A stretch of 64,000 nt of DNA. Source: Eoetvoesiella caeni. GTDB lineage: Bacteria; Pseudomonadota; Gammaproteobacteria; Burkholderiales; Burkholderiaceae_B. Below, in pieces: positions 27,290-35,821 of the stretch. Location: contig NZ_QNRQ01000004.1 of NCBI RefSeq assembly GCF_003315175.1, forward strand, positions 1 through 64,000, given 5' to 3'. Under the pieces are notes generated by a model. It saw only the letters and a program-made list of their open reading frames with translations, made no database searches and had not been told where the DNA came from. Position 1 is the stretch's first letter; each line of letters starts with the position of its first letter. Made by a program: the position numbers and the translations under genes.

Positions 27290-28240
27290 CTAGCCGGCCG
27301 CGCTGCCTACGATAGGACTGACGGGGCCGCGGCCCGCAAAATGCCCTTCGGCATTGCGTAAAAATTGATTGACCGAATTCTGCACCGCCTCGGGCGACCA
27401 GCCAGCAATATGCGGGGTCAGCACGACATTGGGCAGGCCCACCAGTTCGGCCGGCGGATTCGGCTCGCTTTCATAGACATCCAGCGCGGCGCCTGCAATG
27501 CGGTTTTCGAGCAGGGCCTGACCCAGCGCCGCGGTGTCCACCACGCTGCCGCGCGAAATATTGACGACAAAGCCTTGCGGGCCAAGCGCATCAAGCACGG
27601 CGGCATCGACCATATGCCGGGTTTGCGCCCCGCCCGGCGTGGCCACCACCAGAAAATCGCACCAGTGGGCCAGCGCCTGGGCGCTGCTGTAATAACCATA
27701 AGCTACGTCGGTGCGCGGGCTTCGGCTGTGGTAGCCCACCTCGATATCGAACGCCTGCGCGCGCCGCGCGATCTTCATGCCGATATCGCCCAAGCCCAGA
27801 AGCCCCAGCCGGCGCCCCGAGACATTGGGCGACCAGGGAATGCGATCGCGCCATACGCCATTGCGCACGGCCGCGTCGTACTGCACCACATTGCGCACAG
27901 CCGCCAACAATATAGCCATGGCATGGTCGGCCACGCAGTCCGAATTCGTGCCTGCGCCGTTGGCCAATGCAATACCGCGGGAGCGCGCATATTCTATAGC
28001 CACTTTCTCGTAGCCCACGCCCAAGGTGCAGATCAGTTCAAGCTTGGGCATGGCGTCGATGGCTTGGGGCTGCACACCAATGGGGCCATTGGTCAACACC
28101 GCCCTGACCTCGGGCTGTGCCGCCGCCAGCTGCGCCTCGACGCTGCTGGCATTGGGCGCATACAGGACCTGGTATTGCTCCGCAATCTGGGCCCGATGGG
28201 CCTCAGTAAGCGGGCTGAAAATCAAAATCAACGGCTTCAT
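27290..28240 (-). CDS. D-2-hydroxyacid dehydrogenase (glyoxylate/hydroxypyruvate reductase type)
   Basis: A 316-residue NAD(P)-dependent D-isomer-specific 2-hydroxyacid dehydrogenase. The Rossmann motif 'LGLLGLGDIGMKIA' is central; catalytic Arg in 'VNISRGSVVD', Glu in 'YESEPNPP' and His in 'LTPHIAGWS' are present. Likely substrates are glyoxylate, hydroxypyruvate or related 2-ketoacids; the sequence does not settle which. I chose ATG 28240, which has GGAAG at 8 bases, over an ATG five codons upstream that sits directly against AAGGGG. Divergent from the serine acetyltransferase gene. Confidence 0.9.
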   Translation of the reverse strand: MKPLILIFSPLTEAHRAQIAEQYQVLYAPNASSVEAQLAAAQPEVRAVLTNGPIGVQPQAIDAMPKLELICTLGVGYEKVAIEYARSRGIALANGAGTNSDCVADHAMAILLAAVRNVVQYDAAVRNGVWRDRIPWSPNVSGRRLGLLGLGDIGMKIARRAQAFDIEVGYHSRSPRTDVAYGYYSSAQALAHWCDFLVVATPGGAQTRHMVDAAVLDALGPQGFVVNISRGSVVDTAALGQALLENRIAGAALDVYESEPNPPAELVGLPNVVLTPHIAGWSPEAVQNSVNQFLRNAEGHFAGRGPVSPIVGSAAG

Positions 28241-28334
28241 GGACGAATCTTCCATCCCCTTGTGTCGGAAGCTGTAAAGATACCAGAATAGGGTGCTAAC
28301 ATTTCAGGATCCTCCATACTGATCCAGAGTGCCC

Positions 28335-29276
28335 ATGCCCGTTTTTGATATTGCCCCGGTCGTTCAAGCGCTTAGCGCAGTTCGCCAACAGTGGCGCGAC
28401 GCGCAAAACCGTTCCCGCGAACCCGGGGAGCGCGAATTTCCATCGCGCAATGCCGTCTCGCAAATTATGGACGACCTGAAAAGCGCCCTGTTTCCCATGC
28501 GCCTGGGCCCCACGGACCTGCGCCACGAAGGCGAGGACTTCTATGTCGGCTACACCCTGGAGTCCGCGTTGCACCGGCTGCTGGATCAGGCCCGGCTTGA
28601 GCTGCGCTACCAGAACCGCCATAAGCCCTGCATAGAAGCCGAAATCGAACAGCGCGCCGTGGCGGCCATTACCGCGCTGGCGGCCAAGCTGCCCCGGTTG
28701 CGTGCGCTGCTCGACAGCGACGTGGTGGCGGCCTATCGCGGCGACCCGGCCGCAAGCTCGGTGGACGAAGTATTGCTGTGCTATCCCGGCGTGCTGGCCA
28801 TGATCTACCACCGCATCGCGCACGAATTGTATGTCCATGAACTGCCATTGCTGGCACGCGTGGCGGCCGAACTGGCCCACAGCCAGACGGGCATCGACAT
28901 CCACCCGGGCGCGCAGATAGGCGCCAGCTTTTTCATCGACCACGGTACCGGCGTCGTCATCGGCGAAACCGCCATCATTGGCGAGCGCGTGCGCATATAC
29001 CAGGCGGTTACCCTCGGCGCCAAACGCTTTCCAACCGATGCCCGCGGCGGCCTGCAAAAAGGCCTGCCGCGCCACCCTATCGTCGAAGACGATGTGGTCA
29101 TTTACGCCGGTGCAACCATACTGGGCCGTGTAACTCTGGGCCGCGGCTGCGTCATAGGCGGCAATGTCTGGCTGACGACCGACGTGCCTCCCGGCGGCTA
29201 TATCACGCAGGCCGACTCGCAAGACGCACCCGACAACGGCGCCCCCGCCCCCGGACAGAACCAGGCCAACGCGTAG
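28335..29276 (+). CDS. cysE: Serine O-acetyltransferase
   Basis: Transfers acetyl from acetyl-CoA to L-serine, giving O-acetylserine, the committed step of cysteine synthesis. 313 residues: an N-terminal helical domain (about 1-185) and a C-terminal left-handed beta helix of hexapeptide repeats with the catalytic segment 'DIHPGAQIGASFFIDHGTGVVIGETAIIG'. The long N-terminal domain resembles the EpsC/SrpH branch. The ATG at 28335 is two codons after a possible GTG. Followed by an inverted repeat between convergent genes. Confidence 0.88.
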   Translation: MPVFDIAPVVQALSAVRQQWRDAQNRSREPGEREFPSRNAVSQIMDDLKSALFPMRLGPTDLRHEGEDFYVGYTLESALHRLLDQARLELRYQNRHKPCIEAEIEQRAVAAITALAAKLPRLRALLDSDVVAAYRGDPAASSVDEVLLCYPGVLAMIYHRIAHELYVHELPLLARVAAELAHSQTGIDIHPGAQIGASFFIDHGTGVVIGETAIIGERVRIYQAVTLGAKRFPTDARGGLQKGLPRHPIVEDDVVIYAGATILGRVTLGRGCVIGGNVWLTTDVPPGGYITQADSQDAPDNGAPAPGQNQANA

Positions 29277-29287
29277 CAAGCCCCCGC

Positions 29288-29336
29288 CCGGCCCGGCGGC
29301 CCCAGCGCCCCGTTTGGACGCCTGGGCCGGGCGGCT
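29288..29336. terminator. hairpin between serine acetyltransferase and porin genes
   Basis: GCCCGGCCC and GGGCCGGGC form a perfect 9-bp stem with a large GC-rich loop between the two convergent stop codons. No T-run follows on either strand, so it is a probable but not textbook terminator. Confidence 0.4.
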
Positions 29337-30106
29337 TAAAAGCTGGCCGCCACCGACAACACGGCGGCCGGCCCGCCCATGTAACGGCCATGAGAATTCG
29401 TGTAGACCTCTCTCTTGGCGTTAGTTGCCACATAGGCCAGCTTCACGGTGACTTTCTCATTGAACACCCGGCTCAGGCCCAGCGACCAGTCGGTATACGA
29501 ACCGTCGTCCAGATTGCGGACTTTCTGGTAACCCACGTGGGCGTCCAGATTCAAGTTCCAGACCCCGGTGGGGAAGCTCCCCGACAAGTCGTAGTACTGG
29601 CTGTTCTTGCTGTCCGGCACGCCGAACAAATTGGTAAATGCCTGCGAATACTTGAACTTTACCGGCCCATATCCAAAGCCCAGGTAGCCCTCGGTGGTAT
29701 TGGGACGCGTATAACCGTCGGGATAATTGCCTGGATAGTAATACTGCAGCACGCCCGCATCCACGCTTAGGTCGCCCCATATCTTGTTCGTATAGCCCGC
29801 ATAGAAATCCATTTCCACCGGGGCAGATACCTCGGAGCTGGAGTCGTTCAGCCAGCTGATGCTTGAGTTCCAGTTTCCAATATAGAAGCCGCTGCTATGC
29901 GCCAGATCGAAACCGCCCTGTATCGCCGGCTTGTTATTCGTCTGCATCAGGCCGCGATAGCGATACTGACTGGCCAGCGACATGTTCGCACTGAATGTGA
30001 AGCTGGATGCCGCGGCATCCGGGTTGGCGCTTTGCGCCTGGGCATTGAAGGCCATGGGCGCCAGACACGCGGCAAACGCGAGTTTCAAATAGGCGGGTCG
30101 CAACAT
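29336..30106 (-). CDS. TorF-family putative outer-membrane porin
   Basis: A 256-residue protein with a signal peptide ending at Ala-Gln-Ala (about residue 24) and a beta-barrel pattern of alternating residues. The features 'SANMSLASQYRYRGLMQTNNKPAIQGGFDLAHSSGFYIGNWNSS', 'DFYAGYTNKIW' and a C-terminal Phe after alternating hydrophobics are those of the TIGR02001/TorF family. Function is not well established; the barrel suggests a porin or adhesion role in the outer membrane. Monocistronic on the minus strand. Confidence 0.85.
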   Translation of the reverse strand: MLRPAYLKLAFAACLAPMAFNAQAQSANPDAAASSFTFSANMSLASQYRYRGLMQTNNKPAIQGGFDLAHSSGFYIGNWNSSISWLNDSSSEVSAPVEMDFYAGYTNKIWGDLSVDAGVLQYYYPGNYPDGYTRPNTTEGYLGFGYGPVKFKYSQAFTNLFGVPDSKNSQYYDLSGSFPTGVWNLNLDAHVGYQKVRNLDDGSYTDWSLGLSRVFNEKVTVKLAYVATNAKREVYTNSHGRYMGGPAAVLSVAASF

Positions 30107-30300
30107 GAAAAGCTCCTTGAGTTAACGAAACGGGAAATCAATTGTTTCGTTTTCAATAAAGCAATACTCATGCCAAGTTTTTGCAAGCTGGAAAACGTTG
30201 ATTCAAGGAGCCAGCGCACAGGAAGCAATAGGTAGCGGGCGCCCCAATTCGGGGCGCGGCGGGCGCTATGCCCTGAAATAAGGCGCCCCGCCCCGCAGGC

Positions 30301-30945
30301 CTACGCCGCTTCGGTGCCGGACTTGCGCCACACGGTGGCCAGCCAGGGCTGCTGCTCGCGCGGCAAACCGGCAGGCCGGTAATAGTGCTCCAATTCAGTG
30401 AACCCGGCCTCGGCCACGATTCGGCGCCAGGACTCCAGGTCGTGGTAGACGCCATAGCGCCCGCCATTCCAGCCTTCTTGATTATGTCCGCGCGGATTGG
30501 AGCAGAACAGCACGCCCTGCTCTTTGAGGGTGCCGTGCAGCTGGCCAAGCACCCGCGGCAGCTGCGCGCTAGGGACATGGAACAAAGACGCATTGGCGAA
30601 GACGCCGTCAAACCGGGCTGGCGGCAAGTCCAGCGCCAGGAAATCCTGCTGCCAGACTTCGCAACCAGAATCAGCCCGGGCCATGGCGGCCAGCGACTCG
30701 GATCCATCCAGCCCGACAGCCACATGCCCCAACTGCGAAAATGTCTTCAGGTCGCGGCCCGGGCCGCAGCCGAAATCCAGTATCTGGAATGGCGGCTCGC
30801 CGCGGATATGGCGCAATAAGGCCTGCATATTCTGGCTGACATCGTGGTCGGCTGTTCCACGGCGGAAGGCTTCCGCATTCTGGTTGTAATAACTTAGCGT
30901 TGTGGTCGACGTTGCCGAGGACAGTTGCGTTGGATCAGGATGCAT
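30301..30945 (-). CDS. SAM-dependent methyltransferase (class I)
   Basis: A 214-residue cytosolic protein with the class I SAM-binding motif 'ILDFGCGPGRDLKTFSQLGHVAVGLDGS' and later 'FDGVFANASLFHVP', the family's motif IV region. The target molecule is not known. ATG 30945 lies 4 bases after the stop of the AhpD-like gene, so both are one operon; the reading frame extends upstream into that gene and a longer start is less likely. GC-rich hairpins at 30238-30300 may end the transcript. Confidence 0.82.
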   Translation of the reverse strand: MHPDPTQLSSATSTTTLSYYNQNAEAFRRGTADHDVSQNMQALLRHIRGEPPFQILDFGCGPGRDLKTFSQLGHVAVGLDGSESLAAMARADSGCEVWQQDFLALDLPPARFDGVFANASLFHVPSAQLPRVLGQLHGTLKEQGVLFCSNPRGHNQEGWNGGRYGVYHDLESWRRIVAEAGFTELEHYYRPAGLPREQQPWLATVWRKSGTEAA

Positions 30946-30949
30946 AGGC

Positions 30950-31399
30950 TCAATCCATTGGATGCAAGGAACGGAATCCAATCGCAATGCGGTTCCAGGC
31001 GTTGATGGTTGTGATCAGCAAAGTCAGCTTCACTTGCTCGGCGTCGGTGAACTGCGACTTCAGCAGCTCGTAGTCGGCGTCGGGCGCATGGGTTTGCGAA
31101 ACCAGCGTCAATGCTTCGGTCCAGGCCAATGCAGCCCTTTCACGCTCGGTGTACAGCGGCGATTCGCGCCAGGCGTCAAGCAAATACAGGCGTGCTTCGG
31201 TTTCTCCGGCGGCGCGAGCATCGCGCGTATGCATATGCAAGCAATACGCGCAGCCATTGATTTGCGACGCCCGCGTCTTGACCAGTTCGTAAAGACTATG
31301 TTCCAGGCCACTGCCGGCGACAGCCTTTTCCATATCGACCATGGCCTGCATCAGAGCCGGTGCGGCTTTGAAAGCGTCCAAACGAGGTTCCAGCTTCAT
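30950..31399 (-). CDS. Carboxymuconolactone decarboxylase / AhpD-like protein
   Basis: A 149-residue protein of the CMD family with the AhpD core motif CAYCLHMHTRDAR, where the CxxC pair and the following His form the redox centre of alkylhydroperoxidase-type members. 'ERAALAWTEALTLV' completes the conserved helix. It probably works in peroxide or quinone-type redox defence, but family functions vary. ATG 31399 follows GGGAGATAAGT. It precedes a methyltransferase gene in the same operon. Confidence 0.88.
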   Translation of the reverse strand: MKLEPRLDAFKAAPALMQAMVDMEKAVAGSGLEHSLYELVKTRASQINGCAYCLHMHTRDARAAGETEARLYLLDAWRESPLYTERERAALAWTEALTLVSQTHAPDADYELLKSQFTDAEQVKLTLLITTINAWNRIAIGFRSLHPMD

Positions 31400-31528
31400 A
31401 CTTATCTCCCATTATCAGATCAAACAAGGCTCCAGGCCGTCTTGAATACCGCATGCATCTGTGCGCGCGGCTTTGTCCGGGTATCAACGGAACCATGCTT
31501 TGTTGTACCGCTTTTTTGCGTCTTGCAC

Positions 31529-32173
31529 CTACAGGCCCTTTTCAACCATGTCGAGCAGCCTTTGCGCAAGGGCTTCGCGCTGTTCGGCCGGTGCGCCATG
31601 CAAAGGCCCCTCGGCCACCAGCAGCGCCAGCCCATGAACCGCCGACCATGCCAGGTATTCGGCGCCGGGACGGCGCTGCGGCGGCAATGCGCCCGAATCG
31701 ACCAGCAAGTCCAGCGCGGCTCCCAGCAATTGAAATGGGTTCATGCCGCTATTGCCGGCCTTGGCCGGGTCGGCATCGCCTTCCACCTTGTCCTGCGACG
31801 AAAACGCGGTATGGAACAGGCCCGGTTCGGCCTGGGCAAAACGCATATAGCCCCTGCCGATGGCTCTGAGGTTGGCCCGCGCAAACTCGGCAATCGGCAT
31901 GCCTTTATGGACTTGGCTCAGCTCGGCTTCCATGCCGCGCGCCAGCGCGGCCAAAGCCGCCGCCCGCACCGCCGCCAGCAAAGCCTGTCGATTGGCAAAG
32001 TGCCGGTACGCCGCATTGGGCACCACGCCCGCCTGGCGGGTAACCTCGCGCAGCACCACTGCCTGCGGGCCACCCCTACGCGCCAACTCCACTCCCGCAT
32101 CCAGCAAAACCTGGCGCAAATTCCCGTGATGATAGCTGGTACGGACAGTCTTATTGTGGGTTGCACTTCGCAT
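31529..32173 (-). CDS. TetR/AcrR-family transcriptional regulator
   Basis: A 214-residue regulator: an N-terminal helix-turn-helix ('QAVVLREVTRQAGVVPNAAYRHFANRQALLAAV', about residues 36-68) and a helical C-terminal ligand/dimer domain. It is divergent from the DUF1428 gene, and two 13-bp operator-like sites lie between them, so it most likely represses itself and that gene. ATG 32173 follows GGAGAAGTA. The inducer is unknown. Confidence 0.88.
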   Translation of the reverse strand: MRSATHNKTVRTSYHHGNLRQVLLDAGVELARRGGPQAVVLREVTRQAGVVPNAAYRHFANRQALLAAVRAAALAALARGMEAELSQVHKGMPIAEFARANLRAIGRGYMRFAQAEPGLFHTAFSSQDKVEGDADPAKAGNSGMNPFQLLGAALDLLVDSGALPPQRRPGAEYLAWSAVHGLALLVAEGPLHGAPAEQREALAQRLLDMVEKGL

Positions 32174-32185
32174 TACTTCTCCATG

Positions 32186-32231
32186 TGTACAGCGTACATT
32201 GTATGTGCTAAATTGGTGTGGACGCTGTACA
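32186..32231. promoter_or_regulatory. two TGTAC-N3-GTACA-type operator sites
   Basis: TGTACAGCGTACA (32186-32198) is a perfect 5+3+5 palindrome and TGGACGCTGTACA (32219-32231) has one mismatch. The centres are 33 bp apart, about three helical turns. The two also form an 11-bp inverted pair (GTGTACAGCGT / ACGCTGTACAC). They lie between the divergent TetR and DUF1428 genes. Confidence 0.65.
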
Positions 32232-32306
32232 CACTAGTCCGCACGACATCCCCCGTACCGGTACGGCGCCCACCCGCTTTTTACGACCGCCCGAAGGAGA
32301 ACCAAC

Positions 32307-32666
32307 ATGGCTTATGTAGACGGATTCGTTATTCCCGTGCCCAAGGACAACATAGAGGCTTATACAAAGATGGCCCGCCAATGCAGCGAAATCTGGCGTG
32401 AACACGGCGCCCTGGAGTTTCGCGAGTGCATCGCCGACGACGTCAAGCCTGGCAAGCTTACGTCGTTTCCACAAAGCGTCAATCTTGAAGACGGTGAAAC
32501 CGTCATATTTTCGTGGATACTATTCAAGTCGCGCGCACATCGCGATGAAGTCAACGACAAAGCCATGAAAGATCCGCGCATGGCACAGTTCATGGACATG
32601 GCAACCATGCCGTTCGACGGCAAGCGCATGATTTACGGCGGCTTCGAGACGCTGAGCGATCTTTAA
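32307..32666 (+). CDS. DUF1428 domain-containing protein
   Basis: A 119-residue cytosolic protein that is a single DUF1428 (ferredoxin-like fold, RNA signal recognition particle 4.5S-associated in some annotations) domain: 'YVDGFVIPVPKDNIEAYTKMA' at the start, 'EFRECIADDV', and 'MPFDGKRMIYGGFETL' at the end. Function is unknown in the family. ATG 32307 follows AAGGAGAACCAAC. It is the probable target of the divergent TetR regulator with two operators in the shared intergenic region. Confidence 0.88.
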   Translation: MAYVDGFVIPVPKDNIEAYTKMARQCSEIWREHGALEFRECIADDVKPGKLTSFPQSVNLEDGETVIFSWILFKSRAHRDEVNDKAMKDPRMAQFMDMATMPFDGKRMIYGGFETLSDL

Positions 32667-32685
32667 ACACCAATCCGCCCAACAA

Positions 32686-33099
32686 CTACACCACTTTGCC
32701 GCGCAAACGCTTTACCTCCCCACGCACCGTCTTGCCTTCAAGGCGGCGGCGTTGCGAACCCAGTGTGGGGCGGGTAGGCTTGCGGCGCTTGGCCGGCCGG
32801 GAAACGATGTCGATCAGGGCTTGCAGGCGTTCAATGGCTTCGATTTTATTTTGAGGCTGGCTGCGGCTGCCCTGGGCCTTGATGATAACCACCCCGTCGG
32901 TGGAAATGCGTTGATCGCGCAAAGCAAGCAGCCGCTCTTTAACCTCGTCGGGCAGCGACGATGCGGGAATCGAATAGCGCAAATGGATTGCGCTGGAAAC
33001 CTTATTGACGTTCTGGCCGCCGGTTCCCTGGGATCGGATGGCGGAAAACTCTATTTCGTCTTCCACAACCGGGTAAAGCGAAGCTGACCGCTCGGACAT
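32686..33099 (-). CDS. arfB: Alternative ribosome-rescue factor ArfB (YaeJ)
   Basis: Peptidyl-tRNA hydrolase that enters stalled ribosomes lacking a stop codon and releases the nascent chain. 137 residues: a release-factor-like domain with the catalytic GGQ motif ('GTGGQNVNK') and a basic C-terminal tail ('AKRRKPTRPTLGSQRRRLEGKTVRGEVKRLRGKVV') that binds the mRNA channel. ATG 33099 aligns with the usual start; the upstream frame stays open for 40 codons but is rich in Phe and Cys and looks non-coding. Confidence 0.93.
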   Translation of the reverse strand: MSERSASLYPVVEDEIEFSAIRSQGTGGQNVNKVSSAIHLRYSIPASSLPDEVKERLLALRDQRISTDGVVIIKAQGSRSQPQNKIEAIERLQALIDIVSRPAKRRKPTRPTLGSQRRRLEGKTVRGEVKRLRGKVV

Positions 33100-33495
33100 G
33101 GCTCTCACAAATTGGCTAAAAAACGCGGCAAAGCACGCCGGTATTGCAAAGAATAGGCTTCTATTAAAAAAGGAATAAACCTTTGCGCAAAACCGGCGTA
33201 AACGCCTGTTGCAAAACATTTAAAAAGAATACGGGGAGCGTGGATTATTCCTGCCTCGCCATAAAAAAGAGTAGAATTGCGCGTCTCATTCCCTTATATC
33301 GCGCATGGTTCAAAGCGATTCCGGGGTGCACGCCCTGCGCCGGATTCGTGCTCTATGTAGCAGCATAGTCCACAGGGCTTTCTGGTTGTGCCGCAGCACC
33401 CCTGTCAGTTGGCCAGTTCCTTTTCCGGATTCCCACGCAGCTATCCACAGCGCCAGGTTCACCACCTCGCTTTCGCGATTCTAACAATTACGACT
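33100..33495. other. 396-bp intergenic region between arfB and kgtP
   Basis: Divergent arfB and kgtP starts flank this region, so it must hold their promoters, but no clear -10/-35 pair stands out. It has an AT-rich stretch (33100-33300) and a GC-rich half nearer kgtP that would form a long 5' untranslated region. I see no gene, tRNA or riboswitch that I can name. Confidence 0.4.
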
Positions 33496-34800
33496 ATGTC
33501 TACTACTATTACTGCACAAAGCTATACCCCGCACGAAAAGCGCAAACGCATTTTCGCCATTGTCGCGGCCTCGTCGGGCAATCTGGTGGAATGGTTCGAC
33601 TTTTACGTCTATGCCTTTTGCGCCATTTACTTTGCGCCCCTGTTCTTTCCTTCTGCCGACCCCACCGCTCAACTGCTCAATACCGCGGGCGTCTTTGCCG
33701 CGGGCTTTCTCATGCGGCCTATCGGCGGCTGGCTGTTCGGCCGCATCGCCGACAAGCACGGACGCAAAAACTCGCTGCTGATCTCGGTAGTGATGATGTG
33801 CCTGGGCTCCCTGGCCATCGCCTGCCTGCCCACTTATGCCAGCATCGGCGCGTGGGCTCCCGCCCTGCTGCTGGTGGCACGTTTATTCCAAGGGCTTTCG
33901 GTTGGCGGCGAATACGGCACCACCGCCACCTACATGAGCGAAATCGCACTGAAAGGCCAACGCGGTTTCTTTGCCTCGTTCCAGTATGTGACCCTTATTG
34001 GCGGGCAACTGCTGGCCGTGCTCGTCGTAGTGATTCTGCAGCAAGTGCTCTCGGATGCCGAGCTTAGGTCGTGGGGCTGGCGCATTCCGTTCGTTATCGG
34101 CGCGCTGGCCGCCATTGTCGCGCTGTATCTGCGCCGCACGCTGGAAGAAACCTCAACCGCAAGCACCCGCGCCAACAAAGAAGCCGGCACACTCCGCGGC
34201 TTGTTCCGCCACCACAAAGCTGCATTCTTTACCGTTTTGGGCTATACGGCAGGCGGGTCGCTGATTTTTTATACGTTCACGACCTATATGCAGAAATACC
34301 TGGTCAACTCGGCCGGCATGTCCATCAAGACTGCCAGCGCCATCATGACCGTAGCCCTATTTGCATACATGTGCATGCAACCGCTGTTCGGCGCCCTGTC
34401 CGACCGCATCAGCCGCCGCAACAGCATGCTGCTGTTCGGCGGTCTGGGCGCCATCTTTACGGTACCTATCATGTCGGGCCTGCATAACACCACCAACCCC
34501 ATAATCGCCTTCCTGCTGATTATCGCCGCACTGGCCATTGTGAGCTTCTACACTTCGATCAGCGGCATCGTGAAATCCGAAATGTTCCCGCCTGAAGTCC
34601 GGGCCCTGGGTGTGGGCCTGGCCTATGCCATTGCCAATGCAATTTTCGGCGGGTCGGCTGAATACGTGGCTTTGGGCCTGAAGTCGCTGGGACACGAAAA
34701 CTCGTTCTACTGGTATGTTACGGGCATGATGGTTCTGGCCTTCGTGGTAAGCCTGCGCCTGCCCAAGCGCGCCGCCTATTTGAACGAAGATCACGAGTAA
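33496..34800 (+). CDS. kgtP: Alpha-ketoglutarate permease KgtP (MHS-family MFS)
   Basis: A 434-residue MFS transporter with 12 predicted helices. It shows strong KgtP features: '[20 protein letters not shown]' at the start, '[29 protein letters not shown]' (MFS motif A), '[22 protein letters not shown]' and '[27 protein letters not shown]' near the end. Imports 2-oxoglutarate with protons. ATG 33496 is set by homology, as the upstream frame continues. Followed by a hairpin shared with the convergent azoR gene. Confidence 0.93.
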   Translation: MSTTITAQSYTPHEKRKRIFAIVAASSGNLVEWFDFYVYAFCAIYFAPLFFPSADPTAQLLNTAGVFAAGFLMRPIGGWLFGRIADKHGRKNSLLISVVMMCLGSLAIACLPTYASIGAWAPALLLVARLFQGLSVGGEYGTTATYMSEIALKGQRGFFASFQYVTLIGGQLLAVLVVVILQQVLSDAELRSWGWRIPFVIGALAAIVALYLRRTLEETSTASTRANKEAGTLRGLFRHHKAAFFTVLGYTAGGSLIFYTFTTYMQKYLVNSAGMSIKTASAIMTVALFAYMCMQPLFGALSDRISRRNSMLLFGGLGAIFTVPIMSGLHNTTNPIIAFLLIIAALAIVSFYTSISGIVKSEMFPPEVRALGVGLAYAIANAIFGGSAEYVALGLKSLGHENSFYWYVTGMMVLAFVVSLRLPKRAAYLNEDHE

Positions 34801-34802
34801 AT

Positions 34803-34832
34803 AAAGAAACGCCACTGTTTACAGCGGCGTGA
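34803..34832 (-). terminator. hairpin terminator between kgtP and azoR
   Basis: ACGCCACTG (34811-34819) pairs with CAGCGGCGT with one A/C mismatch and a TTTA loop. On the minus strand the 3' arm is followed by TTTCTTTATTT, so it probably ends azoR transcripts and may also act for kgtP. Confidence 0.6.
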
Positions 34833-34875
34833 CGCGCACCGCAGCAGGCCCGCATTTGAGCCGGCGCCGGGGATA

Positions 34876-35532
34876 TCAAGAAGCCAAAGCCCTCTCTTTC
34901 CAACTGAGGACTTTGGCTTCTTCCGCAATCAGGGCGGCCACTTCGGCATGCCCGTTTTTTACTCCGGCCCGCATGGCATCGGGGCTTACCGAAATGCCTT
35001 CGGCACGAACAAAACGCAGGTCGGTGATGCCAAAAAAGCCGAACATGACCTTAAGATAGGTTTCCTGGTGTTCTTTGGCTTGGCCAATTTCTGTGGTGGA
35101 GTAAATGCTGCCGCGCGCCATCGCGGCGATGATGGTCTTGCCGCCTGCCAGCCCGACAGCGGCACCGTCGACATATTTGAAAGTACGGCCCGGCTGGGCC
35201 AGACGGTCGATCCATGCCTTAAGCTGCGTGGGAATCGTAAAGTTATATAGCGGGACACCCATGACTATCACGTCGGTCTCAAGAAACTGGGTCAACAGTT
35301 TCTCGGAAATGGCGTTTTCAACGCGCTGGCGCTCTGTCGGTTTATCTTGCAGACCGTATTTGACGCCAAGCGAATCGTTATTGAAATGATTGGGCGCTTC
35401 AATGGCAAGATCCAGACGGTCGACCGCCACACCGGGATAAATTTTGCACCACTGCTCCACCAGTTCGGCGGAAAGACTGCGAGTCACAGAATTCTCTTCC
35501 CGGATGCTGGAGTCGATGTGCAGCAATTTCAT
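34876..35532 (-). CDS. azoR: FMN-dependent NADH-azoreductase / quinone reductase AzoR
   Basis: A 218-residue flavodoxin-fold oxidoreductase with 'LLHIDSSIREENSVTRSLSAELV' at the N-terminus (phosphate-binding loop of FMN) and 'GVPLYNFTIPTQLKAWIDRLAQPGRTFKY' typical of AzoR. It reduces azo dyes and quinones with NADH in two-electron steps and protects from thiol or quinone stress. ATG 35532 follows AAAGGAGACAACAAAC. No LysR/MarR regulator is adjacent. Confidence 0.93.
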   Translation of the reverse strand: MKLLHIDSSIREENSVTRSLSAELVEQWCKIYPGVAVDRLDLAIEAPNHFNNDSLGVKYGLQDKPTERQRVENAISEKLLTQFLETDVIVMGVPLYNFTIPTQLKAWIDRLAQPGRTFKYVDGAAVGLAGGKTIIAAMARGSIYSTTEIGQAKEHQETYLKVMFGFFGITDLRFVRAEGISVSPDAMRAGVKNGHAEVAALIAEEAKVLSWKERALAS

Positions 35533-35821
35533 GTTTGTTGTCTCCTTTGTCTAGCGATGGTCCGGCCATTGCGGCAACGCGGCGGCAGCATGGACCAAGC
35601 AATAATCCCTCAGCCTGAGTCTCTATCGGCATTAGAATTAAATTTAGTACAAAGAATAATATATAAAAATATAAAAAATAGCCAGTCCGGATCGCATCAA
35701 GAATCAGACAGCCGGGCCGTCAGCCCAAAAGCGTAAAATAGCGCGATTCCACGAAGCGGCGCCTAAGGCTTAGGTTCCGCCACACATTACCCATTGCTTT
35801 TATTCGGCGCATCAAATTCGT
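35533..35821. other. azoR-purT intergenic region with AT-rich block
   Basis: The divergent starts of azoR and purT flank this 289-bp region. Its 35629-35680 part is markedly AT-rich (ATTAAATTTAGTACAAAG and then runs of A and T), suiting promoter elements, but I cannot fix a precise -10/-35 for either gene. Confidence 0.4.

Noticed and set aside
33366-33449. DnaA boxes / replication origin (TAGTCCACA and CTATCCACA)
   Set aside because: Only two imperfect boxes, no AT-rich unwinding region, and no dnaA/dnaN neighbours.
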